Shown here piece after piece: positions 6,461 to 13,699 of a stretch of DNA of 14,012 nucleotides; the first letter of the stretch is position 1; each line of letters starts with the position of its first letter. A program made the translations under genes and the position numbers. The notes below the pieces were generated by a model, which was not told where the DNA came from, ran no database searches, and saw only the letters and a list, made by a program, of their open reading frames with translations. Source of the DNA: Calditrichota bacterium (GTDB taxonomy: Bacteria > Calditrichota > Calditrichia > RBG-13-44-9); assembly GCA_024276455.1 (NCBI GenBank), contig JAJRXE010000355.1:1-14012 (forward strand). Direction: 5' to 3'.

Positions 6461-6811
6461 TCAACTTTCCTTACGAATAATCACATCCTCTTTCACCGGG
6501 GTGAAAATACTCAAAGCCACCGCCCGATGCTTACTGCTCACCGTGGTGGAATGAGGAACATTAGGCGGAATCGCGCAAATGTCACCCTCTTTCAGCACAA
6601 CTTTTTCGCCGTCAATCACGTATTCCAACTCTCCCTCTTCCACAATGGTTACCTGTTCCTGCGGATGCGAATGTTCCGGAAAATGCAAATCCGGCTCATA
6701 CACATAACGCACCAACATCACACTCCCCGTATTGAACACCTGCTGAGTCAGCTTGGGGTCCAACACCTTTTTGTCTGTTTTCTGCCAGGAAGAAAGCTTG
6801 TACTTTCCCAT
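6461..6811 (-). CDS. Single-domain cupin protein
   Basis: This 116-residue protein is one cupin barrel of the cupin_2 type. Motif 1 is EHSHPQEQVTIVEEG at 46-60, giving likely metal ligands H47, H49 and Q53, with Gln where many members have Glu. Motif 2 is GDICAIPPNVPHSTTV at 76-91, giving H87. Such proteins bind a divalent metal. They act as small isomerases, dioxygenases or ligand sensors, and the substrate cannot be told here. I start it at ATG 6811, where AGGAG lies seven bases upstream. An in-frame ATG at 6853 falls upstream of the promoter -10 box, so it cannot start this transcript. It converges on the Rieske gene, and the 188-nt gap between them holds nothing I recognise. Confidence 0.88.
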   Translation of the reverse strand: MGKYKLSSWQKTDKKVLDPKLTQQVFNTGSVMLVRYVYEPDLHFPEHSHPQEQVTIVEEGELEYVIDGEKVVLKEGDICAIPPNVPHSTTVSSKHRAVALSIFTPVKEDVIIRKES

Positions 6812-6840
6812 AAAAAACTCCTGAAGTTTCGGTTTACTCA

Positions 6841-6869
6841 ATATTAAACACAACCACTGATTTTGTCAA
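6841..6869 (-). promoter_or_regulatory. Strong sigma70-like promoter of the cupin gene
   Basis: On the minus strand a perfect TTGACA (6869-6864) and TAATAT (6846-6841) are separated by 17 nt. Transcription should begin near 6834, giving a leader of about 22 nt that carries AGGAG. This is the best promoter match in the window. Confidence 0.75.
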
Positions 6870-7126
6870 ATTTTTTCTCAAAAATCATGGGATTTTTTTC
6901 ATTAATCCTTACCATTCGTAAGGAAATTAGCAGAATTGTTGTGGCCACCCGCCCCAATCTTCTCCCGGTGGCCGATCCTTGCGCTTCAATCAACGCGGTT
7001 AAGACGCTTGCCTTCCCGGCAACGGAAGTACCTTGCTATTCTAATAAACGAAAGCTCGTTTCAAAATAATGGGAACAAATCACACTTTTTGCAATATTTT
7101 TCTCAAATACAAAATAAAATTTCTAA
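6870..7126. other. Gene-free spacer with a GC-rich, structured patch
   Basis: The spacer between the cupin and omega-like genes holds no convincing gene. An AT-rich background is interrupted at about 6940-7030 by a GC-rich patch. It has complementary arms GGCCACC (6943-6949) and GGTGGCC (6967-6973), a small hairpin CTTCC/GGAAG around 7012-7028, and AAACGA/TCGTTT around 7046-7061. On the minus strand a frame stays open for 63 codons (7035-6847) after a TAG at 7038-7036. It has no start at its left end and runs into the cupin promoter. The patch lies outside the predicted transcripts of both neighbours, so a riboswitch for either is unlikely. It may be a relic, a repeat or an RNA with its own promoter. 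Confidence 0.4.
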
Positions 7127-7154
7127 TTGATTTGGCGTCAGGAATGATTATATT
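7127..7154 (+). promoter_or_regulatory. Candidate promoter of the omega-like gene
   Basis: TTGATT (7127-7132) and TATATT (7149-7154) are separated by 16 nt. The predicted start near 7161 leaves a leader of about 40 nt carrying AAGGAGGG before the ATG. Confidence 0.5.
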
Positions 7155-7200
7155 TGGGGGCTAAAGAATAATCTGTTGTTATTGAAGGAGGGATTTTTAA

Positions 7201-7500
7201 ATGCCTGCGGAAACCCAAGATTTTAAAAAATATTTAGAACGGGCGGAGAACCTGTTTGAGGCGGCCATGGTTATTGCCAAACGGGCTCGCCAGATTAACG
7301 AGGAAATTTACCAGAAGAAACGCGACCGGCAGATTCTGGAAGAACTGGAAGGCGAGATTGAAGAGGATTTGCTGCACGGCGAAGAAGAAAAAGTAGAAGC
7401 GGAAGAAACCTACGAAAGCGAAGAGAATCCGGTGGTCACCGCCCAACGGGAGTTTTTGGAGGGCAAATTAGCGTTTCACTACGAAACCGGTAAGAAATAA
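7201..7500 (+). CDS. rpoZ: Probable RNA polymerase omega subunit (divergent, acidic)
   Basis: This 99-residue protein contains the omega/Rpb6 signature in its N-terminal third: YLERAENLFEAAMVIAKRARQINEE (11-35), comparable to the 'NRFELVLVAAKRARQL' region of bacterial omega. The C-terminal VVTAQREFLEGKLAFHYE (78-95) resembles the closing segment of Bacteroidota-type omega proteins. Omega folds on the beta-prime subunit and helps assemble and stabilise the polymerase. Between the two parts is a very acidic stretch (45-76) with about half Glu/Asp and only a few basic residues. It is probably a helix or a disordered spacer. The gene is monocistronic, with an excellent AAGGAGGG ribosome site, a candidate promoter and a clear terminator, as expected for a well-expressed small protein. 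It could otherwise be an unrelated acidic coiled-coil protein. Confidence 0.65.
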   Translation: MPAETQDFKKYLERAENLFEAAMVIAKRARQINEEIYQKKRDRQILEELEGEIEEDLLHGEEEKVEAEETYESEENPVVTAQREFLEGKLAFHYETGKK

Positions 7501-7503
7501 AAT

Positions 7504-7530
7504 AAACCCCGCCTGCGAGCGGGGTTTTTT
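7504..7530. terminator. Bidirectional intrinsic terminator
   Basis: AAACCCCGC (7504-7512) pairs with GCGGGGTTT (7519-7527) around a 6-nt loop, and a run of six T (7525-7530) closes it on the plus strand. On the minus strand the same stem is followed by TTTATTTT. It can therefore end both the omega-like gene (stop at 7500) and the convergent uridylyltransferase gene (stop at 7542). Confidence 0.9.
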
Positions 7531-7541
7531 GTTAGCCACTT

Positions 7542-8939
7542 TTACTCCCCCTCGAGCACGGTCCCATTCTCCACAAACACTTGCCTGGTTTCCCTATTGA
7601 CCAATTCCACCTTCCCTTTCACCACAATTCCGCGACCGAATTTAAAATCGCCTTTAACCGTGAATTTCTGACAGGCGATTAAGGAGGGCGGACCGTAGGG
7701 AAAACGGTCTTCGAAATGGTCGATGAGCTTGTAATAGCGAGCATCCAGCTCGATGATGGGAGGACCGGAGGAGCGGGACGGATCGAGAACAATCCGGTAA
7801 TCCTCTGTAAGGCGGTAAGCGTCCGAGCGAACCGCCAGCAGGTCGTTGGTGTTTTTCACCGGAGCGAAACGGCTGCGGGGCACTCGAATGGCGCCCGAGC
7901 CCGGGAAAACCGCAATGGCCGATCCCATCGCCGTTTCCAGCTGGTACACCGGCGGCGAGGTGGGATCACGGGGATCGAGGGTTTTACGGTTGCGAATCAT
8001 GGGCAAGCCCAGGATGAAATCGCGCTCTTCTAACACCTTTTTCAGCGCCGCGAGGTCCAGCCAGAGATTGTTGGTATTGAAATAGCGGTGGCGGCGCACA
8101 TTCTGAAAATGGGGTTCATCTTCCGGGGGACACTGGGCAGATTCCCGCAGGATCAGCTGTCCGTCTTTGCGCCGGGCCAGATGCCCCCCTTTGCGGTCCG
8201 CCTCGGTGCGGTCTGCCGCCTCCATCATAAACGGCAGGCGATTCTCGACGAAGTAGCCCAGAATACGGCGATCCAGCACGGCGCCCAGGTTGTCCGCATT
8301 AGACACAAAGGCGTAGCGGTAGCCGCGTTCCAACAACAGATCGAGCCGTCCGCTGGTGTAAAGGGCGGTGTACAGGTCACCGTGCCCGGGCGGACACCAT
8401 TCCAGCGCCGGATTGGCCGGCCATTCCGCCGGCGCCAGGTCGTCCTTACGCACTTTGGGCACCTTGTGCTGCAAAAAATCCAGCGGAATCTCTCCCTGCA
8501 ATTCCGGGTATTTTTCCAGCACCTGCAGGGAATCCCGCCGAGTATTAAAACTGTTCATCAAAATCAACGGTACCCCGGCCTGCACCGCCTGCCGGGCTAT
8601 GATGTCCAGAAAGGTTAAATCGTCTTTCACCTTAAGCAGCGATTTGGCCTTTTCCAAGCCCATGCTGGTACCCAGACCGCCGTTCAACTTGATCAGAACG
8701 GTGTACTCCAGATTGTTTTCTCCCACCGCTTCCAGATGCTCTGGTAACCGCTCGGCGTCCGGCAGGGTTTCCACCGGCTCAATGTCCGCTTCGGCAATGT
8801 AACCGGTGTGACCCTCCAACAACTGGTGGTAGTAATATTCAAAAGTCCGGACAACAATCTCCGGTAAACCCTCGCGCTTCATTTTCTCCGCAAACGGGGC
8901 GAAGCGGTCTCGAAATGATTTCACGCCATTGCTTCCCAC
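7542..8939 (-). CDS. UTP--glucose-1-phosphate uridylyltransferase (UDPGP family)
   Basis: The protein belongs to the UDPGP family, the eukaryote-like UDP-glucose/UDP-N-acetylhexosamine pyrophosphorylases, and not to the bacterial GalU family. It makes a UDP-sugar from UTP and a sugar 1-phosphate. Signatures are IKLNGGLGTSMGLEKAKS at 83-100 (nucleotide-binding loop), PPGHGD at 183-188, VSNADNLG at 212-219, FNTNNLW at 287-293, and FAPVKNTNDLL at 358-368 with the conserved Lys (K362). A C-terminal left-handed beta-helix tail follows (KGDFKFGRGIVVKGKVELVN). The 465 residues match the usual length. The start is GTG at 8939 with GAGGAGG nine bases upstream. The gene is monocistronic and ends at the shared terminator. 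Glucose 1-phosphate is the likeliest substrate, but other hexose phosphates are possible. Confidence 0.9.
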   Translation of the reverse strand: MGSNGVKSFRDRFAPFAEKMKREGLPEIVVRTFEYYYHQLLEGHTGYIAEADIEPVETLPDAERLPEHLEAVGENNLEYTVLIKLNGGLGTSMGLEKAKSLLKVKDDLTFLDIIARQAVQAGVPLILMNSFNTRRDSLQVLEKYPELQGEIPLDFLQHKVPKVRKDDLAPAEWPANPALEWCPPGHGDLYTALYTSGRLDLLLERGYRYAFVSNADNLGAVLDRRILGYFVENRLPFMMEAADRTEADRKGGHLARRKDGQLILRESAQCPPEDEPHFQNVRRHRYFNTNNLWLDLAALKKVLEERDFILGLPMIRNRKTLDPRDPTSPPVYQLETAMGSAIAVFPGSGAIRVPRSRFAPVKNTNDLLAVRSDAYRLTEDYRIVLDPSRSSGPPIIELDARYYKLIDHFEDRFPYGPPSLIACQKFTVKGDFKFGRGIVVKGKVELVNRETRQVFVENGTVLEGE

Positions 8940-8984
8940 TGTTTTGTTCCTCCTCAGCGAAACGGTGCCTTTTCTTTGAAGAAT

Positions 8985-9012
8985 AATTTAAGCTGCGCGG
9001 AAGCGCTTTCAA
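8985..9012 (-). promoter_or_regulatory. Candidate promoter of the uridylyltransferase gene
   Basis: On the minus strand TTGAAA (9012-9007) and TAAATT (8990-8985) are separated by 16 nt. Transcription would start near 8978, about 39 nt before the GTG start codon. The same -10 box and spacer occur in the acpS operon promoter. Confidence 0.45.
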
Positions 9013-9085
9013 ACCCTGAAATTGGTTCCTTGGGCTTGCGAAAGGAGCAAGGCGGGAAATTCTTTTTTAAATTCCATCGTTTTGC

Positions 9086-9094
9086 TGTTATATT
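9086..9094 (+). promoter_or_regulatory. Candidate extended -10 promoter of the rsmA-mgtE-recO operon
   Basis: TGTTATATT at 9086-9094 has the TGn-TATAAT form of an extended -10 element. The -35 region is only T-rich. Transcription would begin near 9101, just at or before GAGGAATTG, leaving a leader of about 66 nt before the preferred ATG. Confidence 0.4.
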
Positions 9095-9166
9095 GCCCCG
9101 GAGGAATTGGAAAAAGTAGCCGAAGGCATTGTCATTCAAAAGGCCGGATTTCAAAACGCACCTATC

Positions 9167-9982
9167 ATGAACATTCGCCCGTTAAAAAAATTAGGACAGC
9201 ATTTTTTGAAGGATGCAAATATTGCCCGCAAAATAGTCGATTCTCTGCAGCTACCGGAAGAGGCGCTGGTAATCGAAATCGGTCCAGGTCCCGGAGTACT
9301 GACCGAATGGCTGGTGCAAAAGCCCTGGCAAATTGTGGCGGTGGAGGTGGACTCCCGGTTAGTGGAACGCCTGCACAACCGTTTCGGAACCACCGACCGG
9401 CTCCGGGTACTAAACGCCGACTTCTTGACTTTAAATTTGAGTGAACTGCTGGCAGATTTCTCCAACCGACCCGCTGGACTCATCGGCAATTTGCCCTACA
9501 ACCTCACTTCCCCGATTCTGTTCAAATTACTGGAGCATTTTCTGGAAATTCAGCAGACAGTTTTCATGGTGCAGAAAGAAGTAGGGGAACGTCTTGCCGC
9601 TTCGCCCGGCAGTAAGACCTATGGAATTCTTTCCGTATTCTGCCAGTTTTATGCCCGGGTGGAATACCTCTTCACGGTGCCGGCGCACCTGTTTTACCCG
9701 CCGCCCAAAGTCCAGTCCGGAGTCATCCGACTGACCATGAATCCGAAGGCGGAAGAAAGGCTGGCCGATCCGGCATTGTTCAAGCGCGTCGTAAAACTCG
9801 CTTTTCAACAACGGCGAAAAATGTTACGAAACTCTTTGTCTCAACTGCTTCCGGTGTCTAAATTAACAAAGTTGAACCTTGACTTAAGTCGTCGTCCCGA
9901 GACCCTCTCGGTGGACGAATTCGTCGAACTGGCCAATCACATCCAAAAAATAATGAGTCAGGACGCAACATGGGAAAGTTAA
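9167..9982 (+). CDS. rsmA: 16S rRNA adenine(1518/1519)-N6 dimethyltransferase RsmA/KsgA
   Basis: RsmA dimethylates two adjacent adenines in helix 45 of 16S rRNA, using S-adenosylmethionine, late in small-subunit assembly. Family hallmarks are PLKKLGQHFLKD at 5-16, VIEIGPGPGVLTEWL at 35-49 (SAM-binding motif I), VLNADFL at 81-87 and the catalytic IGNLPYNLTSPI at 106-117. The basic C-terminal domain contains FQQRRKMLRNSL. The 271 residues fit the family. I chose ATG 9167 because the conserved sequence begins almost at once after it. A TTG at 9107 with GGAGG two bases upstream would add 20 residues without family similarity. The 3' end overlaps mgtE by 13 nt, so the two are co-transcribed and probably translationally coupled. 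Confidence 0.95.
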   Translation: MNIRPLKKLGQHFLKDANIARKIVDSLQLPEEALVIEIGPGPGVLTEWLVQKPWQIVAVEVDSRLVERLHNRFGTTDRLRVLNADFLTLNLSELLADFSNRPAGLIGNLPYNLTSPILFKLLEHFLEIQQTVFMVQKEVGERLAASPGSKTYGILSVFCQFYARVEYLFTVPAHLFYPPPKVQSGVIRLTMNPKAEERLADPALFKRVVKLAFQQRRKMLRNSLSQLLPVSKLTKLNLDLSRRPETLSVDEFVELANHIQKIMSQDATWES

Positions 9983-11337
9983 CCAAAGAGATCAATCACG
10001 ACGAAATTCTGGACGACATTCGCGATTTACTTAAGAACAACCAGGACAATTTCATTCGCAACATCATTACCGACATGCACCCGGCGGACATTGCCGACAT
10101 CATGGCCCACCTGGACGAGGAAGAACGCCGCCGAATTTTCAACCTGCTAACCCCGGAAGTAGCCAGCGAAGTGCTGGTGGAACTGGAAGACAGCGTCAAG
10201 GAAGATGTGCTGGAAGGGCTGGACAGTCAGCAGATTGCCGAGATGGTCAACGAAATGGATTCCGACGACGCCACCGACGTGATCGCCGAGCTGCCCACCG
10301 AGCAGGCCAATGAAGTGTTGGGAAAAATCAAGGAAGAGAGTTCCGAAGAAATTCAGGAACTAATGCTTTACCCGGAGGACACCGCCGGCGGCATCATGGC
10401 CAAAGAATATGTGGCGGTGAATGCCAATTCTACCGTGCAGGAAGCCATTGAGGAAATACGCCGACGCCACAAAGACGTGGAAGAGCTTTACTACTGCTTT
10501 GTGGTGGACGACTTCGGGACGCTGGTGGGCATGGTCTCCTTACGCGATCTGATTCTGGCCGACCCGAAGACCAAGGTGCGCGACATCATGGAAGAAGACA
10601 TTGTGGTGATTGAAAACGACATGGATCAGGAAGAAGTCGCCCGCCTGTTCCGCAAATACGACCTGGTGGTTGCGCCGGTGGTAAACAAACGCCACAAGCT
10701 CATCGGGCGCATCACCGTGGACGACGTGGTGGACGTTATTGACGAAGAAATGGACGAAGACCTGGCTCGCATTGCCGGTACCGGAGAGGAGTACATTCTG
10801 GAAGACAGCGTGCTGGCCATTTCCCGGGCGCGCCTGCCCTGGCTGCTTCTGTCCTTTATGGGCGAAATTGTCTCGGCGCTCATTCTCAGTTATTTTCAAG
10901 TGACCATCGAAAAAGTGATTATTTCCGCTTTTTTCATTCCCATCGTCATGGCCATGGGAGGCAGCACTGGCCAGCAATCCAGCATTATCGTGGTGCGCGG
11001 CCTGGCCACCGGCGAAATCAGCCTGCGGGACACCGGCAAGCGTTTAATCCGGGAAATGCGGGTGGCTTTTTTAAACGGCTTCGTGCTGGCGCTTCTGATC
11101 TTTACCATCATTACCCTCTGGCAAAAAGAGCCCATGTTTGGCGCCCTGCTGGGAATTGCCCTCATTGTCGTGGTGCTCAACGCCTCGCTGATTGGAGCCC
11201 TGGCACCCATTTTCTTTAAAAAAATCAATGTGGATCCGGCCCTGGCCACCGGACCGTTCATTGCCACCTTTAACGACGTAATCGGTTTGCTCATTTATTT
11301 TTCCCTGCTAACCGCTTTTGTTAAACTGCTGAGCTAA
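9970..11337 (+). CDS. mgtE: Magnesium transporter MgtE
   Basis: MgtE is a homodimeric inner-membrane Mg2+ channel/transporter gated by cytosolic magnesium. The 455 residues show the full layout. An acidic N domain (about 10-130) contains MHPADIADIMAHLDEEERRRIF. A CBS pair (about 137-262) opens with YPEDTAGGIMAKEYVAV and includes VVDDFGTLVGMVSLRDL and VVNKRHKLIGRITVDDVVD. The membrane domain has five helices (about 290-452), including the conserved PIVMAMGGSTGQQSSIIVVRGLA and the acidic FNDVIGLLIYF segment that binds the permeating ion. The many acidic residues around the N and CBS domains are the known Mg2+ sensors. The ATG lies inside the end of rsmA, with CAGGA upstream. No magnesium-responsive leader is possible before it, because the upstream sequence codes for rsmA. 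Confidence 0.95.
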   Translation: MGKLTKEINHDEILDDIRDLLKNNQDNFIRNIITDMHPADIADIMAHLDEEERRRIFNLLTPEVASEVLVELEDSVKEDVLEGLDSQQIAEMVNEMDSDDATDVIAELPTEQANEVLGKIKEESSEEIQELMLYPEDTAGGIMAKEYVAVNANSTVQEAIEEIRRRHKDVEELYYCFVVDDFGTLVGMVSLRDLILADPKTKVRDIMEEDIVVIENDMDQEEVARLFRKYDLVVAPVVNKRHKLIGRITVDDVVDVIDEEMDEDLARIAGTGEEYILEDSVLAISRARLPWLLLSFMGEIVSALILSYFQVTIEKVIISAFFIPIVMAMGGSTGQQSSIIVVRGLATGEISLRDTGKRLIREMRVAFLNGFVLALLIFTIITLWQKEPMFGALLGIALIVVVLNASLIGALAPIFFKKINVDPALATGPFIATFNDVIGLLIYFSLLTAFVKLLS

Positions 11338-11386
11338 ACCAGACGATTGGACAGAACACTAATTCATTTTCTGAAAAATACCCGCC

Positions 11387-12157
11387 ATGACCCCAAAAAT
11401 AAAAACCCGGGCGCTGGTGTTGCAAAACATTCGCTGGAGCGACACCTCTAAAATTGTTTCTTTGTTCACCGAGGCCCGCGGAATTGTAAAAGCCATTGCC
11501 AAAGGGGCTTTGCGGCCGAAGAGCCCATTCCGGGGTGTGCTGGAAAATTTGAATGCCGTGGAGGTGGTGCTGGCGGTTAAAGAAACCCGCGGATTGCAAA
11601 TTGTGAGTGATGCCAACCTGCTCAACCCCTTCGGGCACATTCGGGAAAACCTGAACTCCATGGCGGTCGCTCTGAGCATTCTGGAATTGGTCAAAAACAC
11701 CCTTCGCTTTGAGGAAGAAGTGCAGGAGCTGTTCGAGAGCACCCTGGAAACCCTGATCCAGCTGGATCGGATTCAGAACCGGCATCAATTGCTTTTTCTG
11801 CTCAAATATCTACTCTATTTGAGCCATTATTTAGGATTCGGTTGGGATTTTCGCTTTTGCCGGGAATGCGGACAGGTGCCGGAAAAGTTTCCGGTCAGTG
11901 TCGATCTGGTAAACGGAGGCATCATTTGCCAGCGTTGTCGGCCGGTACCTGCGAGCGGAGCCCTGGTTTTGAACGAATTTCACCGCAAGGTCTTGCTCTG
12001 GCTGGAAAAAACCACTCCAGCGGAGCTGGCCGTCCTGGACCGCCAGCAACTTCCCCAGCAGGATTATCAACGGCTCCTCGACCTGTTGCTGGCGCATTTG
12101 AACTACCACACCGAACAAAACCTGCAATTAAAATCTTTGAAAATGTACATCCCTTGA
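11387..12157 (+). CDS. recO: DNA repair protein RecO
   Basis: RecO anneals single strands and, with RecR, loads RecA onto SSB-coated DNA in the RecF pathway. The N-terminal OB fold (about 1-80) has the family's opening KIKTRALVLQNIRWSDTSKI and SLFTEARGIVKAIAKGA. A helical domain follows. A zinc-binding four-cysteine module is complete: FCRECG (C158, C161) and ICQRC (C181, C184). The 256 residues fit the family. The 49-nt gap after mgtE holds no terminator, so it is probably the third gene of the rsmA operon. No clear Shine-Dalgarno sequence is visible before the ATG (CCCGCC instead). The last codons carry a candidate glyS promoter. Confidence 0.92.
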   Translation: MTPKIKTRALVLQNIRWSDTSKIVSLFTEARGIVKAIAKGALRPKSPFRGVLENLNAVEVVLAVKETRGLQIVSDANLLNPFGHIRENLNSMAVALSILELVKNTLRFEEEVQELFESTLETLIQLDRIQNRHQLLFLLKYLLYLSHYLGFGWDFRFCRECGQVPEKFPVSVDLVNGGIICQRCRPVPASGALVLNEFHRKVLLWLEKTTPAELAVLDRQQLPQQDYQRLLDLLLAHLNYHTEQNLQLKSLKMYIP

Positions 12158-12164
12158 TTATATT
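12137..12164 (+). promoter_or_regulatory. Candidate glyS promoter overlapping the recO stop codon
   Basis: TTGAAA (12137-12142) and TATATT (12159-12164) are separated by 16 nt, and the recO TGA (12155-12157) lies in the spacer. Transcription would start near 12171 and give glyS a leader of about 117 nt. Confidence 0.5.
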
Positions 12165-12181
12165 TTGCCTCTCATTAACGA

Positions 12182-12199
12182 GGAAACCTGGCGGTTTCC
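12182..12199 (+). promoter_or_regulatory. Short hairpin at the 5' end of the glyS leader
   Basis: GGAAACC (12182-12188) pairs with GGTTTCC (12193-12199) around a TGGC loop. There is no T-run after it, so it is not an intrinsic terminator. It may stabilise the glyS mRNA 5' end. I see none of the conserved T-box sequence in the rest of the leader. Confidence 0.45.
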
Positions 12200-12287
12200 C
12201 GGGAATAAAAACAACTGGAGATCAACCGGCGGGCAGGGTCTCGCTTTGGTTTTGAAGGGATGAAGCGTAAACAGAAGGAATAGAGCA

Positions 12288-13592
12288 GTGGGAAAGAAAC
12301 CGACACCAACCGTGATGGACAAACTGGTTTCCCTGACCAAACGGCGGGGATTCATTTTTCAAAGCAGTGAAATTTACGGCGGGATTAATAGTTGTTACGA
12401 TTACGGTCCCCTGGGCGTGGAAATGAAAAAGAACATCAAGGAACTGTGGTGGAAGAGCATGGTTTACGAACGGGACGATATTGAGGGGATTGATGCCAGC
12501 ATTTTGATGCACCCGCGGGTGTGGGAAGCCTCCGGCCACGTGGAAGGATTCACCGATCCGCTGGTGGACTGCAAAAAGTGTAAAATGCGCTGGCGGGCCG
12601 ACCAGATTGATGTGAGTAAGGGCTGCCCCAACTGCGGCGGCGAACTCACCGAACCACGCATGTTTAATCTGATGTTTAAAACCTTTATGGGGCCGGTGGA
12701 AGACCAGGCTCACGTGGTGTACCTGCGGCCAGAAACCGCCCAGGGAATCTACGTTAACTTCCACAACGTGCGGGAAGCCAGCCGTCAGAAGGTGCCGTTC
12801 GGAATCGCCCAGATCGGAAAAGCCTTCCGCAACGAAATTACTCCCGGCAACTTTATCTTCCGTACCCGCGAATTCGAGCAAATGGAGATGCAGTTCTTCG
12901 TAAAACCGGGCACCGACGAGGAGTGGTTCCAGTACTGGAAAGAGAAACGCATGGCCTGGTACGAGCGGCTGGGCATTCGCAAGGAGAAGTTGCGCTTCCA
13001 CCAGCACGGAGAAGACGAACTGGCCCACTACGCCAAAGCGGCGTTCGACATTGAGTACGAATTCCCCTTTGGCTGGAGCGAAATCGAGGGCATTCACAAC
13101 CGTACCGATTTCGACCTGAAACGCCACCAGGAATATTCCGGCAAAGACCTGCGTTATTTTGATCAGGAAGCCGGCGAAAAATACCTGCCCTACGTCATCG
13201 AGACCTCCACCGGTGTGGACCGCCTGATGTTGACCGCTCTGGTGGACGCTTACACCGAGGAACCCGACCGGGTGGTATTACGGCTGAAACCGCAGATTGC
13301 TCCCATCAAGGCAGCGGTTTTCCCGCTGGTTAAACGCGACGGCATGCCGGAAATCGCCCATCAGATCACCGATTCGCTGCGCAAAGATTTCAAGGTGTTT
13401 TACGACGAATCCGGTTCGGTGGGTCGGCGCTATCGCCGTCAGGACGAAGCCGGAACGCCCTACTGCATTACGGTGGACAGCCAAACCCTGGAAGACGGCA
13501 CCGTTACCGTGCGGGAACGCGACAGCATGGAGCAGATTCGCCTCAGCAAAGACAAAGTGCTGGAGTTTCTGAAAGAAAAACTGGACAAGTAA
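12288..13592 (+). CDS. glyS: Glycyl-tRNA synthetase, alpha2 (dimeric) type
   Basis: This class II synthetase charges tRNA-Gly with glycine. It is the alpha2 form found in archaea, eukaryotes and some bacteria, not the alpha2beta2 form of enterobacteria. Signatures are the glycine-enzyme opening EIYGGINSCYDYGPLGVE (28-45), motif 2 at 179-196 (AFRNEITPGNFIFRTREF), motif 3 in ETSTGVDRLML (305-315) and the glycine-pocket GWSEIEGIHNRTDFDL (262-277). A zinc-type site is formed by CKKC (C95, C98) and CPNC (C113, C116). The anticodon-binding domain covers about 332-434. The 434 residues are compact for the family but nothing essential is missing. The start is GTG at 12288 with AAGGA about nine bases upstream. 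It probably has its own promoter and may also receive read-through from recO. Confidence 0.95.
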   Translation: MGKKPTPTVMDKLVSLTKRRGFIFQSSEIYGGINSCYDYGPLGVEMKKNIKELWWKSMVYERDDIEGIDASILMHPRVWEASGHVEGFTDPLVDCKKCKMRWRADQIDVSKGCPNCGGELTEPRMFNLMFKTFMGPVEDQAHVVYLRPETAQGIYVNFHNVREASRQKVPFGIAQIGKAFRNEITPGNFIFRTREFEQMEMQFFVKPGTDEEWFQYWKEKRMAWYERLGIRKEKLRFHQHGEDELAHYAKAAFDIEYEFPFGWSEIEGIHNRTDFDLKRHQEYSGKDLRYFDQEAGEKYLPYVIETSTGVDRLMLTALVDAYTEEPDRVVLRLKPQIAPIKAAVFPLVKRDGMPEIAHQITDSLRKDFKVFYDESGSVGRRYRRQDEAGTPYCITVDSQTLEDGTVTVRERDSMEQIRLSKDKVLEFLKEKLDK

Positions 13593-13699
13593 AAACTCGA
13601 CCCAGGTTTCCAGCCTCAGATTTTGAGCGTTGCTGCCCCGGAAGAAAAATGGGGGTTTTCAGTTAAGATTTTCCCTTGATTCTCTAACCCGTCACATTT

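Noticed and set aside
6812..6853. Longer cupin start at ATG 6853
   Set aside because: It lies upstream of the -10 box of the TTGACA-17-TAATAT promoter, so it would not be in the mRNA, and the inner ATG has AGGAG.
6940..7061. Riboswitch in the GC-rich patch
   Set aside because: I could match no known riboswitch core, and the patch lies upstream of both flanking promoters, so it would not be in either leader.
12165..12287. T-box in the glyS leader
   Set aside because: The conserved T-box sequence and a terminator/antiterminator pair are not visible, and the leader is short for a T-box.
12222..13127. Minus-strand open frame of about 301 codons opposite glyS
   Set aside because: It is antisense to the conserved glyS sequence and has no recognisable protein features or start signal.
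13634..13661. Terminator after glyS
   Set aside because: Only a four-pair CCCC/GGGG stem with an 11-nt loop and four T follows. This is too weak to call.
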